The notes under the pieces were generated by a model. That model had not been told where the DNA came from. It made no database searches and worked only from the letters and a program-made list of their open reading frames with translations. A stretch of DNA of 64,000 nucleotides from contig NZ_PYFT01000001.1 in assembly GCF_003023845.1 (NCBI RefSeq), positions 2,976,001 through 3,040,000 of the forward strand, read 5' to 3'. A program made the position numbers and the translations under genes. Shown piece after piece: positions 8,468-16,723 of this stretch. This DNA is from Adhaeribacter arboris (GTDB lineage: Bacteria > Bacteroidota > Bacteroidia > Cytophagales > Hymenobacteraceae). Each line of letters starts with the position of its first letter. Position 1 is the first letter of the stretch.

Positions 8468-9781
8468 TCAATTGCCGTAGCCGGGATTTTGAGTTAAAGA
8501 AGGATCCGCTAAAATTTCACCCGCTGGAATCGGGAAGATGTATTTATTCGGATCGTTCAGGTTATAAACCGCCGGAGCCCGGCCAGTTCTCACAATATCA
8601 AACCAGCGGTGCGGCTCCAAAGCAAATTCTACCCGACGTTCGTTCTCTATGGCTAGTAAAATTTCTTCGGGAGTAAGGGCGGTACTGGTAGGCACATTGG
8701 CGCGAGCCCGCACGGCGTTCAAATCGCTTAATGCACCAGCTACATCCGGATTCGCTTTTTTCACGCGGGCTTCGGCTCTTATTAAGTATAATTCGGCCGT
8801 CCGGATGCCATAAGCCGCAGAGGTATTCGTGGGGTAGATACCGCCAATAAATTGGCCTAAGGCATTTTGCACGGATAATATTTTCCGGTCGCCGCCTACA
8901 TTTGAGTCATTTAACAAGTTATGCAGCTCGGCTTTAGGTTCTAATTGGCGGTTGCTGGTGTTCCATAAGCCATAACCGGTATTTAAATCGGTAACACTGT
9001 ATGAAAACTCCAGCACTGACTCAGTGGTACCGGCGGCCAGGTTAAAGGGCTTTACAAGTTGATAATTGGTATTCGCTAAAATACTGTTGGCGTCATTTTC
9101 GGCGGCTTCAAAGTTATTTTGGTAGAGGTGCAAACGCGCCCGGAGCGCATAAACCGTGAATTTGGTAGCCCGGTTCCGAACCACCGTGGCGGGCAGGAAA
9201 GTTTCGGCTTGATTTAAATCGGCTAGTACCTGGGCGTACACCTCGGCTTGCGAGCTTTTAGGTACTCCCAGTTTATCGGCTACTACTTTGGTGGGCGTCA
9301 GGAAAACTTGAACGTTGCCGAATACCCGGGCCAAATCGAAATACGAGTACGCCCGGATGAAATAAGCTTCGCCCAGAAGCTGGTTTTTCAAATCAGGGGT
9401 GAGTTTTACATCATTCACCAAAGGCACCTTTTCGATGACGTGGTTAGCCCGGTTAATGGTATTGTAAAAGTTGGCCCAGTACGTTGATAAAAACCCGATA
9501 TCCGAACGTAAATCATAGTTTATGACATTTAAGTCGGTTTGGGCATTGTTTAACGACCGAACATCGCCGCCCGATTGCAGAATGGTATTCTGAAAACCAC
9601 TGCTGTAGTTTAAACTAGCCAAAGAACGGTAAGCGCCTCGTACGGCAGTTTCGGCGGAGGCTTTGTCGAAGATGGTATTTTCGTCGGATACTTTGTCGTA
9701 AGACTCTACATCCAGATAATTTTCGCAGGAGGATAGCAAGATGCTTACGAAAAGCACCGGCCAGATAAGTAGCTTCTTCAT
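8468..9781 (-). CDS. SusD/RagB family surface lipoprotein (operon A)
   Basis: The 437-residue protein has a lipoprotein signal ending in L-L-S-S-C (Cys19), followed by E-N-Y-L-D-V-E-S, typical of SusD proteins. Also visible are AETAVRGAYRSL, the TPR region with LLGEAYFIRAYSYFDLARVFG (about 135-155), TKFTVYALRARLHLYQ, and the C-terminal signature A-I-E-N-E-R-R-V-E-F-A-L-E-P-H-R-W-F-D. SusD proteins cap SusC pores and bind the substrate at the cell surface. It lies 12 bp after susC. No glycosidase is nearby, so the ligand need not be a glycan. Confidence 0.93.
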   Translation of the reverse strand: MKKLLIWPVLFVSILLSSCENYLDVESYDKVSDENTIFDKASAETAVRGAYRSLASLNYSSGFQNTILQSGGDVRSLNNAQTDLNVINYDLRSDIGFLSTYWANFYNTINRANHVIEKVPLVNDVKLTPDLKNQLLGEAYFIRAYSYFDLARVFGNVQVFLTPTKVVADKLGVPKSSQAEVYAQVLADLNQAETFLPATVVRNRATKFTVYALRARLHLYQNNFEAAENDANSILANTNYQLVKPFNLAAGTTESVLEFSYSVTDLNTGYGLWNTSNRQLEPKAELHNLLNDSNVGGDRKILSVQNALGQFIGGIYPTNTSAAYGIRTAELYLIRAEARVKKANPDVAGALSDLNAVRARANVPTSTALTPEEILLAIENERRVEFALEPHRWFDIVRTGRAPAVYNLNDPNKYIFPIPAGEILADPSLTQNPGYGN

Positions 9782-9793
9782 GGTAATAAATTT

Positions 9794-12700
9794 TTAAAAA
9801 GTAAGGTTCGCACCAAATTGAAGTCCGCAGGGTTGCGGTGGCGTAGCGGTATCTAAACCATCCAGGTTTTGCCCCGCGCTACCCGAGGATTCGGGGTCAG
9901 CTCCGGTATATTTGGTAGCAATCCAGAGGTTGGTGCCTAAGGCGTACAGCCTTACTTTATTTAACTTTAAGCGATTGGTTAAACTTGGCGGCAAGGTGTA
10001 GCCCAACGTAACAGTTTTTACTCTTACAAAAGAGGCATCTTCCAGGTAGCGGCTGTTTTGCTCCATGTTGTAGTTATTGCCCACGCTTGTTACCCGCGGG
10101 GTATTGGTAATATCACCCGGTTTCTGCCAGCGGTCTAGTTGGCTTTTCAGAATAGAACGGGAAGCATCGCGGGTACCGCCGCCTTCCAGGATGTATTTAT
10201 TAAAGTTAAAAACCGAGTTGCCGTACTGGTAGGTGAGTAAAACGTTTAAATCAAATCCCTTGAAAGAAAAACTGTTGGTAAAGCCGCCGTAGAATTTCGG
10301 AATTAAATTACCTAATAATTGCCGGTCGGCCTGGGTAAGTTTGCCGTCTTTATCTACATCATCAAATACCGCATTTCCGGTTTCCGGGTCAACGTACAAT
10401 TGTTTATATAACCAGAAACTGCCCAGAGCGGCGCCTTCCTGGGTGCGGCGGTATTCGCGGGCTTCGAAGGTGATGGGGCTCACCAGCTTTTCGGCGCGGT
10501 TTACGTTGCGGGCAAAGTTAAAATTAGACGTCCAGCTAAAGCCGTTGCCCTGGTTTTGGATGTTTATCGTAGAAATGCCGAGTTCAATCCCTTTATTGCT
10601 TACCTCCCCGGCATTAGCCAGAGTACTGCCGTAACCCGTAGACGAAGGTACCGGCAGGTAAAGTAGAGCATCGGTGGTATATTTATAGTAGGCATCCACA
10701 TTCACGAGCAAGCGGTTGTCGAATAATCCTACATCTAAACCAGCGTTATAGGTGGTGGTTTTTTCCCATTTTAAATCCGGGTTTTCGAGCTGCGAGGGAG
10801 CAATACCCGGCTTAGGGCCACTGGTTAAATTATCCGGGTACTGGGCAATGCCCGTCCATAAGCCGCGGGAAGCGTAATCGTTAATGCCGTTTTGATTACC
10901 CGCCGAACCGGCACTCACCCGCAGCTTTAATTCGGTTAACTGGTTTAAATCCTGCAGAAAATTTTCTTGTTTCAGGCGCCACGAAGCCCCAATTCCCGGA
11001 AAATATCCCCAGCGGTTATTTACGCCAAACTTGGAAGAACCATCGGCCCGCAGGGAGCCTTCCAGAAAGTATTTATCCGCAAAACTATAATTAATCCGGC
11101 CGAAAAAAGAAGAAATGGTAGACTTTGATTTTCGTTGCTCCGAAGTACGAATTGAAGCCGCCGATATTTGCTGAAAAGAATTATTGGGAAATCCAGACCC
11201 GGTTTGCGCTGCTAACTCCTGCGTCGTGCTTTGAGTACTGTTACCCAACAAAACGGTAATAGCGTGTTTAGTGCCTAAGTCTAAATTATAAGTTAAAGTC
11301 TGCTCATTTTGCAGTAAGGTTAAATTGGTAAAAACCTCGTTCACGTACCCCGGCGGATTGGGCGCTCCCCCAATAATGGTTTGGTCGTTAAAGAACTCGC
11401 GTTCGTTGTAATGGTTATAATCCAGGCCCACCGAAGTTTTAAAGCGAAGCCCCGGCAAAATGGCCACTTCCACAAATTGGTTACCAATGTAGCGGATGCT
11501 GCGGGTAGAAATATTGGTAATATCGGTATTGGTTAAATTATCGATGTTTTCGTAAATGGACCCCCGGGCGGGTGTCCCATCCGGATTGGTGAGCGGCAAA
11601 TAAGTGGGATGATGCAGCGCGGCCAGTAAATGCCCGGCTTGTTGGCCGGCCCCGCCCCTTACCTGCTGCCGGAACGAACGGTAAGCCCCATTACTGGAAC
11701 TAAAGGTTATTTTTTTGCTTAGTTTGGTATCCAGGTTAAGTTTAAAACTAGCCCGTTCAAATTTGGCCGGTTTTAATATTCCTTCCTGATTCGTATAACC
11801 AGCGCCTAAATTGTACCGGATATTTTCGCTGCCGCCCTGAATGTTTAAATCGTAATTTTTAGTTTGCGCCGTCCGGAAAACCCGGCTCATGCGGTCGAAG
11901 GTTTGCTGTTCTTCGGGAGTGCCGCGACCCGGTACGCCATTAATTACTTCTTCTTTTGGGCGGAAAGGCCGGTTAGCGTAGGTTTGATTTAAACTGGGCT
12001 TATCAATGCCGGAATTTATCCATTGCTCGTTCACGAGTAAAGCGTGTTCCGGACCGGTAGTTAATTCCCATAACCGGCTTTTATCGGCTTGTTGCCATCC
12101 CTGCGAAACATCCAAGCTATATCGGGTTTTACCGGCATTATACTCGCCCCGCTTGGTAGTCACTAAAATAACGCCGTTTGCTCCCCGCGACCCGTAAATG
12201 GCAATGGCACTGGCATCTTTCAATACTTCAATGCTTTCAATATCGGCGGGGTTGATATCGGCTAGCGGAGAAGTTTTTTTATTTCCCAGGTCAATGGAAG
12301 CCAACGAGTTATTATTAACCAGTACCCCATCAATCACATACAAGGGATCATTACTGGCATTAATGGAAGCGGTTCCCCGAATTTGAACTTTCACGCCTTC
12401 GCCGGGAGTTCCGGAAAACGTATTCACCTGGATACCTGCCGCTTTGCCCTGGAGTTGGGCATCGAAACTAGCTACCGGGGTTTGTTTGGTTTCGGCGGGG
12501 TTTATGGTAGTAATGGCACCTACCAGGCTTTTCCGGCTCTGGGTTCCGTAGCCTACCACCACCACTTCGTTTAAAGCCTTGGTATCTTCCTGTAAGGTTA
12601 TTTGGAAATTACTTTGGTTTTTAATTGGAATTTCTTTGGCAACGTAGCCAATAATTGAGAAAACCAGTACATCAGAAGGATTTGGAACCGTTAGTTGGAA

Positions 12701-12949
12701 GGAACCATCAGTAGCAGTAGTAGTACCTATATTTGTATTTTTAACCAGCACTGAAACCCCGATTAAGGGTTCGCCGGCTTCCGTTACTACTTTACCGGAA
12801 ATAGTTTCTGTAAAGGAAAACTTTGGTTTTAAAACTCTTTTCGTTTTAGCAAGTGGAGGAAAAAAATTGGCTGTAGCCGCTAAAGAAGTAGATTCATAAA
12901 GTGCCAGCAATAGCAATAACTTACTACTCTTTTGTAGTAGTTTTTTCAT
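9794..12949 (-). CDS. SusC/RagA family TonB-linked outer-membrane transporter (operon A)
   Basis: The product has 1051 residues. A signal peptide (1-25) is followed by a carboxypeptidase-regulatory-like domain (about 48-135: ISGKVVTEAGEPLIGVSVLV). Then come the SusC motif A-L-N-E-V-V-V-V-G-Y-G (about 137), a plug domain with D-I-E-S-I-E-V-L-K-D-A-S and Y-G-S-R-G-A-N-G-V, and a long beta-barrel ending in a terminal Phe. It imports a ligand bound by the adjacent SusD using TonB energy. A TACTTTTG box at 13349-13356 on the minus strand could be its promoter, implying a long leader that covers the hairpin at 12985-13032. Confidence 0.95.
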   Translation of the reverse strand: MKKLLQKSSKLLLLLALYESTSLAATANFFPPLAKTKRVLKPKFSFTETISGKVVTEAGEPLIGVSVLVKNTNIGTTTATDGSFQLTVPNPSDVLVFSIIGYVAKEIPIKNQSNFQITLQEDTKALNEVVVVGYGTQSRKSLVGAITTINPAETKQTPVASFDAQLQGKAAGIQVNTFSGTPGEGVKVQIRGTASINASNDPLYVIDGVLVNNNSLASIDLGNKKTSPLADINPADIESIEVLKDASAIAIYGSRGANGVILVTTKRGEYNAGKTRYSLDVSQGWQQADKSRLWELTTGPEHALLVNEQWINSGIDKPSLNQTYANRPFRPKEEVINGVPGRGTPEEQQTFDRMSRVFRTAQTKNYDLNIQGGSENIRYNLGAGYTNQEGILKPAKFERASFKLNLDTKLSKKITFSSSNGAYRSFRQQVRGGAGQQAGHLLAALHHPTYLPLTNPDGTPARGSIYENIDNLTNTDITNISTRSIRYIGNQFVEVAILPGLRFKTSVGLDYNHYNEREFFNDQTIIGGAPNPPGYVNEVFTNLTLLQNEQTLTYNLDLGTKHAITVLLGNSTQSTTQELAAQTGSGFPNNSFQQISAASIRTSEQRKSKSTISSFFGRINYSFADKYFLEGSLRADGSSKFGVNNRWGYFPGIGASWRLKQENFLQDLNQLTELKLRVSAGSAGNQNGINDYASRGLWTGIAQYPDNLTSGPKPGIAPSQLENPDLKWEKTTTYNAGLDVGLFDNRLLVNVDAYYKYTTDALLYLPVPSSTGYGSTLANAGEVSNKGIELGISTINIQNQGNGFSWTSNFNFARNVNRAEKLVSPITFEAREYRRTQEGAALGSFWLYKQLYVDPETGNAVFDDVDKDGKLTQADRQLLGNLIPKFYGGFTNSFSFKGFDLNVLLTYQYGNSVFNFNKYILEGGGTRDASRSILKSQLDRWQKPGDITNTPRVTSVGNNYNMEQNSRYLEDASFVRVKTVTLGYTLPPSLTNRLKLNKVRLYALGTNLWIATKYTGADPESSGSAGQNLDGLDTATPPQPCGLQFGANLTF

Positions 12950-12957
12950 ATTTTACG

Positions 12958-12965
12958 TATTTTTG
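12958..12965 (+). promoter_or_regulatory. TAnnTTTG -7 box for a divergent RNA before susC A
   Basis: TATTTTTG matches the Bacteroidota -7 consensus TAnnTTTG on the plus strand. It starts 9 bp beyond the susC start codon. A TTTG at 12931-12934 lies 23 nt upstream and could serve as the -33 element. The same box occurs at the same distance from the other susC (34360-34367). Confidence 0.5.
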
Positions 12966-12971
12966 GGTTAA

Positions 12972-13040
12972 CAATTATTTACCGGCTTTCCCGATTCTTT
13001 GCCTGGTCCAGAGGCGTTGCAGTCGGGAAAGCTATTTTTT
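12972..13040 (+). ncRNA. Putative antisense small RNA of susC A, ending in an intrinsic terminator
   Basis: From a plausible start near 12972 the plus strand would give an RNA of about 70 nt. It holds a perfect 10-bp stem (GCTTTCCCGA 12985-12994, TCGGGAAAGC 13023-13032) and ends in TATTTTTT (13033-13040). The loop contains TGCCTGGTCCAGAGGCGTTG, which is shared with the unit before susC B. The RNA would be complementary to the 5' untranslated region of the susC mRNA. Cis-antisense RNAs of this kind repress PUL operons in Bacteroides. Exact ends are estimates, and a hairpin acting in the susC leader is the alternative. Confidence 0.55.
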
Positions 13041-13463
13041 ATCATTACCGGCAAACCACTTCTTGCTGGTAATTTTTTAACGTCTGTCTAACTTGTATTT
13101 TATAGCATAGGCATCTTTCAAATCAGGTTATTTATAAAAAAAGAATCATCCTCCGAAATTTTATCTCCGGCTACAATAATCTTTATAAGTACGGTGTCTA
13201 AATGAATTTACCTACTGCGGATTAAGCATTTGGCTAGGAATAAACCAAAATAGATAAGGCAAAAAACGCCGGTTACGGTGTAGATAAGCGGGTTTTCAAC
13301 AAAGAACAATTTTAAATTTTACACTTGTCTTGTCGATTAATAGGAACTCAAAAGTAAATGTTTTTACAGTAACCATGTTCGTATAAAATTTATAGAGAAA
13401 GTTTCTTCTCTGAGGTTAAAAGTATAATTCCTGAATGCTAATCTGCGCCCTGGCATGCCCTAC
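13041..13463. other. Intergenic region without a recognisable gene
   Basis: AT-rich DNA between the susC A upstream unit and the peroxiredoxin stop. The only signal I see is the minus-strand box TACTTTTG at 13349-13356, a possible susC promoter with no clear -33 element. Confidence 0.5.
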
Positions 13464-14096
13464 TTAATTAGGTTGCGGGGTAGTACGTAGGTAGGGCTTC
13501 ACTATCTTAAACCCTTTTGGAAAAGTAGTGGCTAATTCTTCGTCTTTTACGACGGGCAGCACGAAACAGTCATCCCCATATTCCCAATTAGCCGGGGTAG
13601 CTACCTTAAAGCCATCTGTCAGACGTAGCGAGTCAATCATCCGCAATATCTCGTGAAAATTGCGGCCGGTATTGCCCGGGTAAATTAATATGCTCTTAAT
13701 GCGTTTATCCGGTCCTATAATAAAAACCGACCGGATAGTATCGTTGTGACTGAAAAAAGGATGAATCATATCGTAGAGGTAAGCTACCTTTTTGTGCGGG
13801 TCGGCAATAACCGGAAAATTGACGGTAGTTTCCTGAGTTTCTTCAATGTCAAAAATCCAGCGCCTGTGCGATTCTAAGGTACCAATGCTGATGCCCAAAA
13901 CCTTAGTCTTTCGTTTATCAAATTCAACTTTCAATTTGGCAACCGCGCCTAGCTCGGAAGTACACACCGGGGTAAAATCGCTGGGGTGAGAAAACAAAAT
14001 GGCCCAATGGTTATGAATATACCGGTGAAAAGATATAATTCCCTGGGTAGATTCGGCTTTAAAGTCGGGAGCAATTTCTCCAATACGAAGTGCCAT
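13464..14096 (-). CDS. 1-Cys peroxiredoxin (Prx6-like)
   Basis: I choose the start at 14096 (MALRIGEIAPDF), giving 210 residues; the longer reading frame to 14192 would translate part of the tRNA-like gene. The active-site motif H-P-S-D-F-T-P-V-C-T-S-E-L (Cys about residue 46) and a long C-terminal arm (KGFKIVKPYLRTTPQPN) fit the Prx6/AhpE-like 1-Cys group, which reduces hydroperoxides. No resolving Cys is evident in the usual place. Its neighbours are the tRNA-like gene and a sterol desaturase on the same strand. Confidence 0.92.
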   Translation of the reverse strand: MALRIGEIAPDFKAESTQGIISFHRYIHNHWAILFSHPSDFTPVCTSELGAVAKLKVEFDKRKTKVLGISIGTLESHRRWIFDIEETQETTVNFPVIADPHKKVAYLYDMIHPFFSHNDTIRSVFIIGPDKRIKSILIYPGNTGRNFHEILRMIDSLRLTDGFKVATPANWEYGDDCFVLPVVKDEELATTFPKGFKIVKPYLRTTPQPN

Positions 14097-14127
14097 AACT
14101 ATACTTTTAAATGAAAAAATAGATTTG

Positions 14128-14198
14128 CGTCGCGGAACGGACTCGAACCGTTGTACAAGATTTGGCGAACCTTTGCCTAGCCACTCAGCCACTGCGAC
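14128..14198 (-). tRNA. tRNA-like gene, anticodon read as GCC (Gly), unusual C33
   Basis: The 71-nt minus-strand sequence folds as a cloverleaf. The acceptor is GTCGCAG/CCGCGAC with one A-C mismatch, the D-arm has a GAGTGGCTA loop, the anticodon stem is AAGGT/ATCTT with loop TCGCCAA, the variable loop has 4 nt, and the T-arm is AACGG-TTCGAGT-CCGTT. The discriminator is G and no CCA is encoded. The loop puts GCC at the anticodon but C instead of the near-universal U at position 33, and the D-stem is weak. It could be a divergent or minor tRNA-Gly or a pseudo-tRNA. Confidence 0.65.
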
Positions 14199-14249
14199 GG
14201 GTTTTATTTTGTTTGATTTTAATTATTATTTGAACAGTAACCAGCAATT

Positions 14250-14519
14250 TTAACAACTTGCCAGACCGTAAACATATTGGTAATAGGTTTTCTTTAACCG
14301 GGAAAAATAGACAATAGAAAGTACCAAGTAAAGCAGAAGCACCACCGGAATAATTAAGTAGGAATGGTACATATAAATGGTAAATAAAATGAATATAACC
14401 CGGCTGTACTCCAGGTAAAACACCCAGGCCCGTTGCTCCAGAATGGCGCCGCAATTAATAAGGGTAAGTAAAATGCACACACCAACGGCTACGGAAAAAC
14501 CCAGCGATACCTGATATTG
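14250..14519 (-). other. C-terminal part of the sterol desaturase in the -1 frame
   Basis: Reading on from the T-tract at 14520-14525 in the -1 frame gives 89 hydrophobic residues (FQYQVSLGF, CGAILEQRAWVFYLEYSR, LVLSIVYFSR) up to a stop at 14250. Joined to the upstream frame this makes about 405 residues, close to the usual length of Bacteroidota sterol desaturases. The segment has no good start of its own: the first ATG at 14480 falls inside the sequence. Confidence 0.6.
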
Positions 14520-15466
14520 AAAAAAGATAATTCCAAAAGAGCGGCTAAACTTATTATTAACTGTCCGCTTACATAGCGTCGTAAATTAGCAGTAATCGGA
14601 AAGGTAACTTTAGGCGGCAGTAACTGTTGCTCTAACCGGTCGCGCCAGTATTCGGGTACCTGGTCTGGCTTGCCGAATAATATCCGGATTTTGTGGCGCC
14701 ATCCCGATGCTTCGCCGGTAGCAAAAAGCAATTCGAGTAAAAAATGAAAATGCTGCCACAAAAAGCTGTGGCTTTTTAATGGCTTGGTTAAGCCATAAAC
14801 GGGTTCTTCTTTTTCGGGGGCAAAGGTGCCAAATAAACGGTCCCAGATAATTAAAATGTCGCCGTAGTTTTTATCGAGGTATTGCGGATTTGAGGCATGA
14901 TGTACCCGGTGGTGCGAGGGCGTAACGAAGAACCACTCCAGAATACCTAAATTTTTAATGTAACGGGTATGCAGGAAGAACGGATAAGCCCCATGCATCA
15001 ACAACAGCACGGATAACATATGGGCCGGGAAACCAATTAGGGGTAAAACACTCCAAAAGGCGGTACGGAAAATCGACTGAAAAATGGTAATACGGGCCGA
15101 TACCGTTAAGTTAAATTCTTCGCTGGTATGATGCACAATATGCGCGCTCCAACCAATATTTACTTCGTGCCCAAACCGGTGGTACCAGTACCAGATAAAA
15201 TCGACCAGGAAAAACAAAAACACCCAATTGTAAACCGAAGCTTTTATATCAAATAAAGCGTAATTGTCGTGGAGGTAATCAAAAATGCCGTAAAAAGCAC
15301 CGGCCACAAATAAGTTCATCAAGCGATCGGCAATTCCTACGCAAATATTTAAAACCGAATTCTCAAATTTATAGTAGCCTTTTTTCTGCCGGATACTCCA
15401 AAATAATTCCAACCCTATGAACAGGAAAAACACGGGAATAACAAAAGCCATGTAGTTAAATTTCAT
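14489..15466 (-). CDS. Sterol desaturase / fatty acid hydroxylase superfamily protein, frameshifted at its 3' end
   Basis: The 325-residue frame holds the histidine clusters of membrane di-iron oxygenases: W-Y-H-R-F-G-H-E (about 94), W-S-A-H-I-V-H-H-T-S-E (about 106) and H-H-R-V-H-H-A-S-N (about 184). It also has four or five membrane segments and DILIIWDRLFGTFAPE, typical of the alkylglycerol monooxygenase-like group. The frame stops soon after the sequence T-TTT-TTC (14519-14525), while the expected C-terminal region continues in the -1 frame to 14250. This may be a homopolymer error, a true lesion or programmed slippage. Substrate unknown. Confidence 0.85.
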   Translation of the reverse strand: MKFNYMAFVIPVFFLFIGLELFWSIRQKKGYYKFENSVLNICVGIADRLMNLFVAGAFYGIFDYLHDNYALFDIKASVYNWVFLFFLVDFIWYWYHRFGHEVNIGWSAHIVHHTSEEFNLTVSARITIFQSIFRTAFWSVLPLIGFPAHMLSVLLLMHGAYPFFLHTRYIKNLGILEWFFVTPSHHRVHHASNPQYLDKNYGDILIIWDRLFGTFAPEKEEPVYGLTKPLKSHSFLWQHFHFLLELLFATGEASGWRHKIRILFGKPDQVPEYWRDRLEQQLLPPKVTFPITANLRRYVSGQLIISLAALLELSFFNIRYRWVFP

Positions 15467-15766
15467 CTGTCGGAGGTTTTAAGTTTTAGGCGATTGACCG
15501 GGGGTTCATTTAAAAAATCTTAAATCCGCAGGTCTAGGTTTCTATTTTTAACTTAATCTTTTCCTTGCAAAATAATTAATTCGGGTATTCTGGTTATTAC
15601 TGCCCCCTCACTCCTACAAATATCCAAAACTGCACTTGGGTTACTTCTGCGACAAATATATAAGTCACTTTTGTAAAAACAAATAATCTCTATAGAATTA
15701 GTAGAGAAATATCTGTTTTTATTTACTTTTGACTCCATCAAATCCTTTATTCTCCAAAAGAAAACT
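15467..15766. other. Divergent intergenic region
   Basis: 300 bp between the divergent desaturase and creatininase genes, presumably holding both promoters. A 62-codon minus-strand frame at 15553-15741 has unremarkable composition and no recognisable homology, so I do not call it a gene. Confidence 0.4.
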
Positions 15767-16681
15767 ATGAAACTAGTATTTACCTTCCTTCAATTTGTAG
15801 GGCTGCTAACTTCCACCAGCTTATTAGCGCAGACTAATCCTTTGTGGCACGAACAAAAAATTAAGAATTACTTACCCCACATGACCGTACCCGAAGTGCG
15901 GGAATTACTAAACAAAACCGACATGGTAATTATTCCGGTAGCGGCTTTGGAGCAGCACGGCCTGCATTTACCCATCGGCACCGATTTTTTAAACGGCGTA
16001 GAAGAAGCCAAATTAATTGCCCAACAAACTGATGTATTGGTAGCTCCCGTTTTACTAGCGGGCCAATCGCCTTACCATATGGGCTTCCCGGGTACTATCT
16101 CCATTTCTTCCGAAACTATTGTGCAGGTGCATCTGGAAGCGGTGAAGTCTTTGTTGCAGCACGGTTTTAAACGTTTTTTAATTTTAAATGCGCACGCCGG
16201 TAACCGGGCCACCAGCTCTTTTTTAATAGATAGAATTAATCAGGAAACCGCTGGCATTGCGGTAGATTTAAGTGAAGGCGCCGCTCCTTTCCGGCAAAAA
16301 TCCGCTACGCCCAAAAGTACCGTTTTCGACCGCCACGCCGGGGTAGGGGAAACTTCGTCGGCCCTTTATTTAATACCCAGCCTGGTAAATTTACCACAAG
16401 CCGAAAAAGCGAAACTGACTTTACCGCCTCACCTGCAAGCTATGCTGCCGGCCGTAGTAGCCGGCGACCCCACGGCTAATTTAGTTTTTCTGGCCGAAGG
16501 ATTAAAAGCGAAAGAAACCGGCAAAAAAACCTCGTCGGCCGAAATGTCTACTACGGGAGTTTGGGGAATACGAGATCCCAAAGAAGCAACCGCCGCGCAG
16601 GGCCGCGCCGCCACTGAAAACTTTGTGAACGCCGCCGTAGCTTTTATTCAAAAATGGAAGGAATTAAGACCCACTAAATAA
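15767..16681 (+). CDS. Secreted creatininase-family amidohydrolase
   Basis: A signal peptide ending near L-L-A-Q-T (about residue 22) precedes a creatininase domain. It has A-L-E-Q-H-G-L-H-L-P-I-G-T-D (about 61-74, metal-ligand E, H, D), F-P-G-T-I-S-I, N-A-H-A-G-N (about 142-147) and H-A-G-V-G-E-T-S-S-A (about 188). The family usually has N-G-H-G-G-N, so the two Gly to Ala changes are unusual. Members hydrolyse cyclic amides or act in cofactor pathways (creatinine, MftE); the substrate here is unknown. It sits 42 bp upstream of a DASS transporter, suggesting that product and transporter are linked. Confidence 0.88.
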   Translation: MKLVFTFLQFVGLLTSTSLLAQTNPLWHEQKIKNYLPHMTVPEVRELLNKTDMVIIPVAALEQHGLHLPIGTDFLNGVEEAKLIAQQTDVLVAPVLLAGQSPYHMGFPGTISISSETIVQVHLEAVKSLLQHGFKRFLILNAHAGNRATSSFLIDRINQETAGIAVDLSEGAAPFRQKSATPKSTVFDRHAGVGETSSALYLIPSLVNLPQAEKAKLTLPPHLQAMLPAVVAGDPTANLVFLAEGLKAKETGKKTSSAEMSTTGVWGIRDPKEATAAQGRAATENFVNAAVAFIQKWKELRPTK

Positions 16682-16723
16682 TCTGCCTTTCACTTTAATG
16701 ATTCGCTTCTGACTCAAACCTGC

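Noticed and set aside
9794-12949. SusCD locus as a polysaccharide utilisation locus
   Set aside because: No glycoside hydrolase, polysaccharide lyase, sulfatase or sigma/anti-sigma or hybrid two-component regulator is nearby, so a glycan substrate is not supported.
14097-14192. N-terminal extension of the peroxiredoxin
   Set aside because: It translates tRNA sequence; the ATG at 14096 gives the standard family N-terminus.
14185-14454. 89-residue ORF over the desaturase 3' region
   Set aside because: The frame at 14250-14519 continues the desaturase homology better; this one overlaps the tRNA and looks random.
15553-15741. 62-residue minus-strand ORF between desaturase and creatininase
   Set aside because: No signal, no motif, no start context; probably chance in AT-rich DNA.
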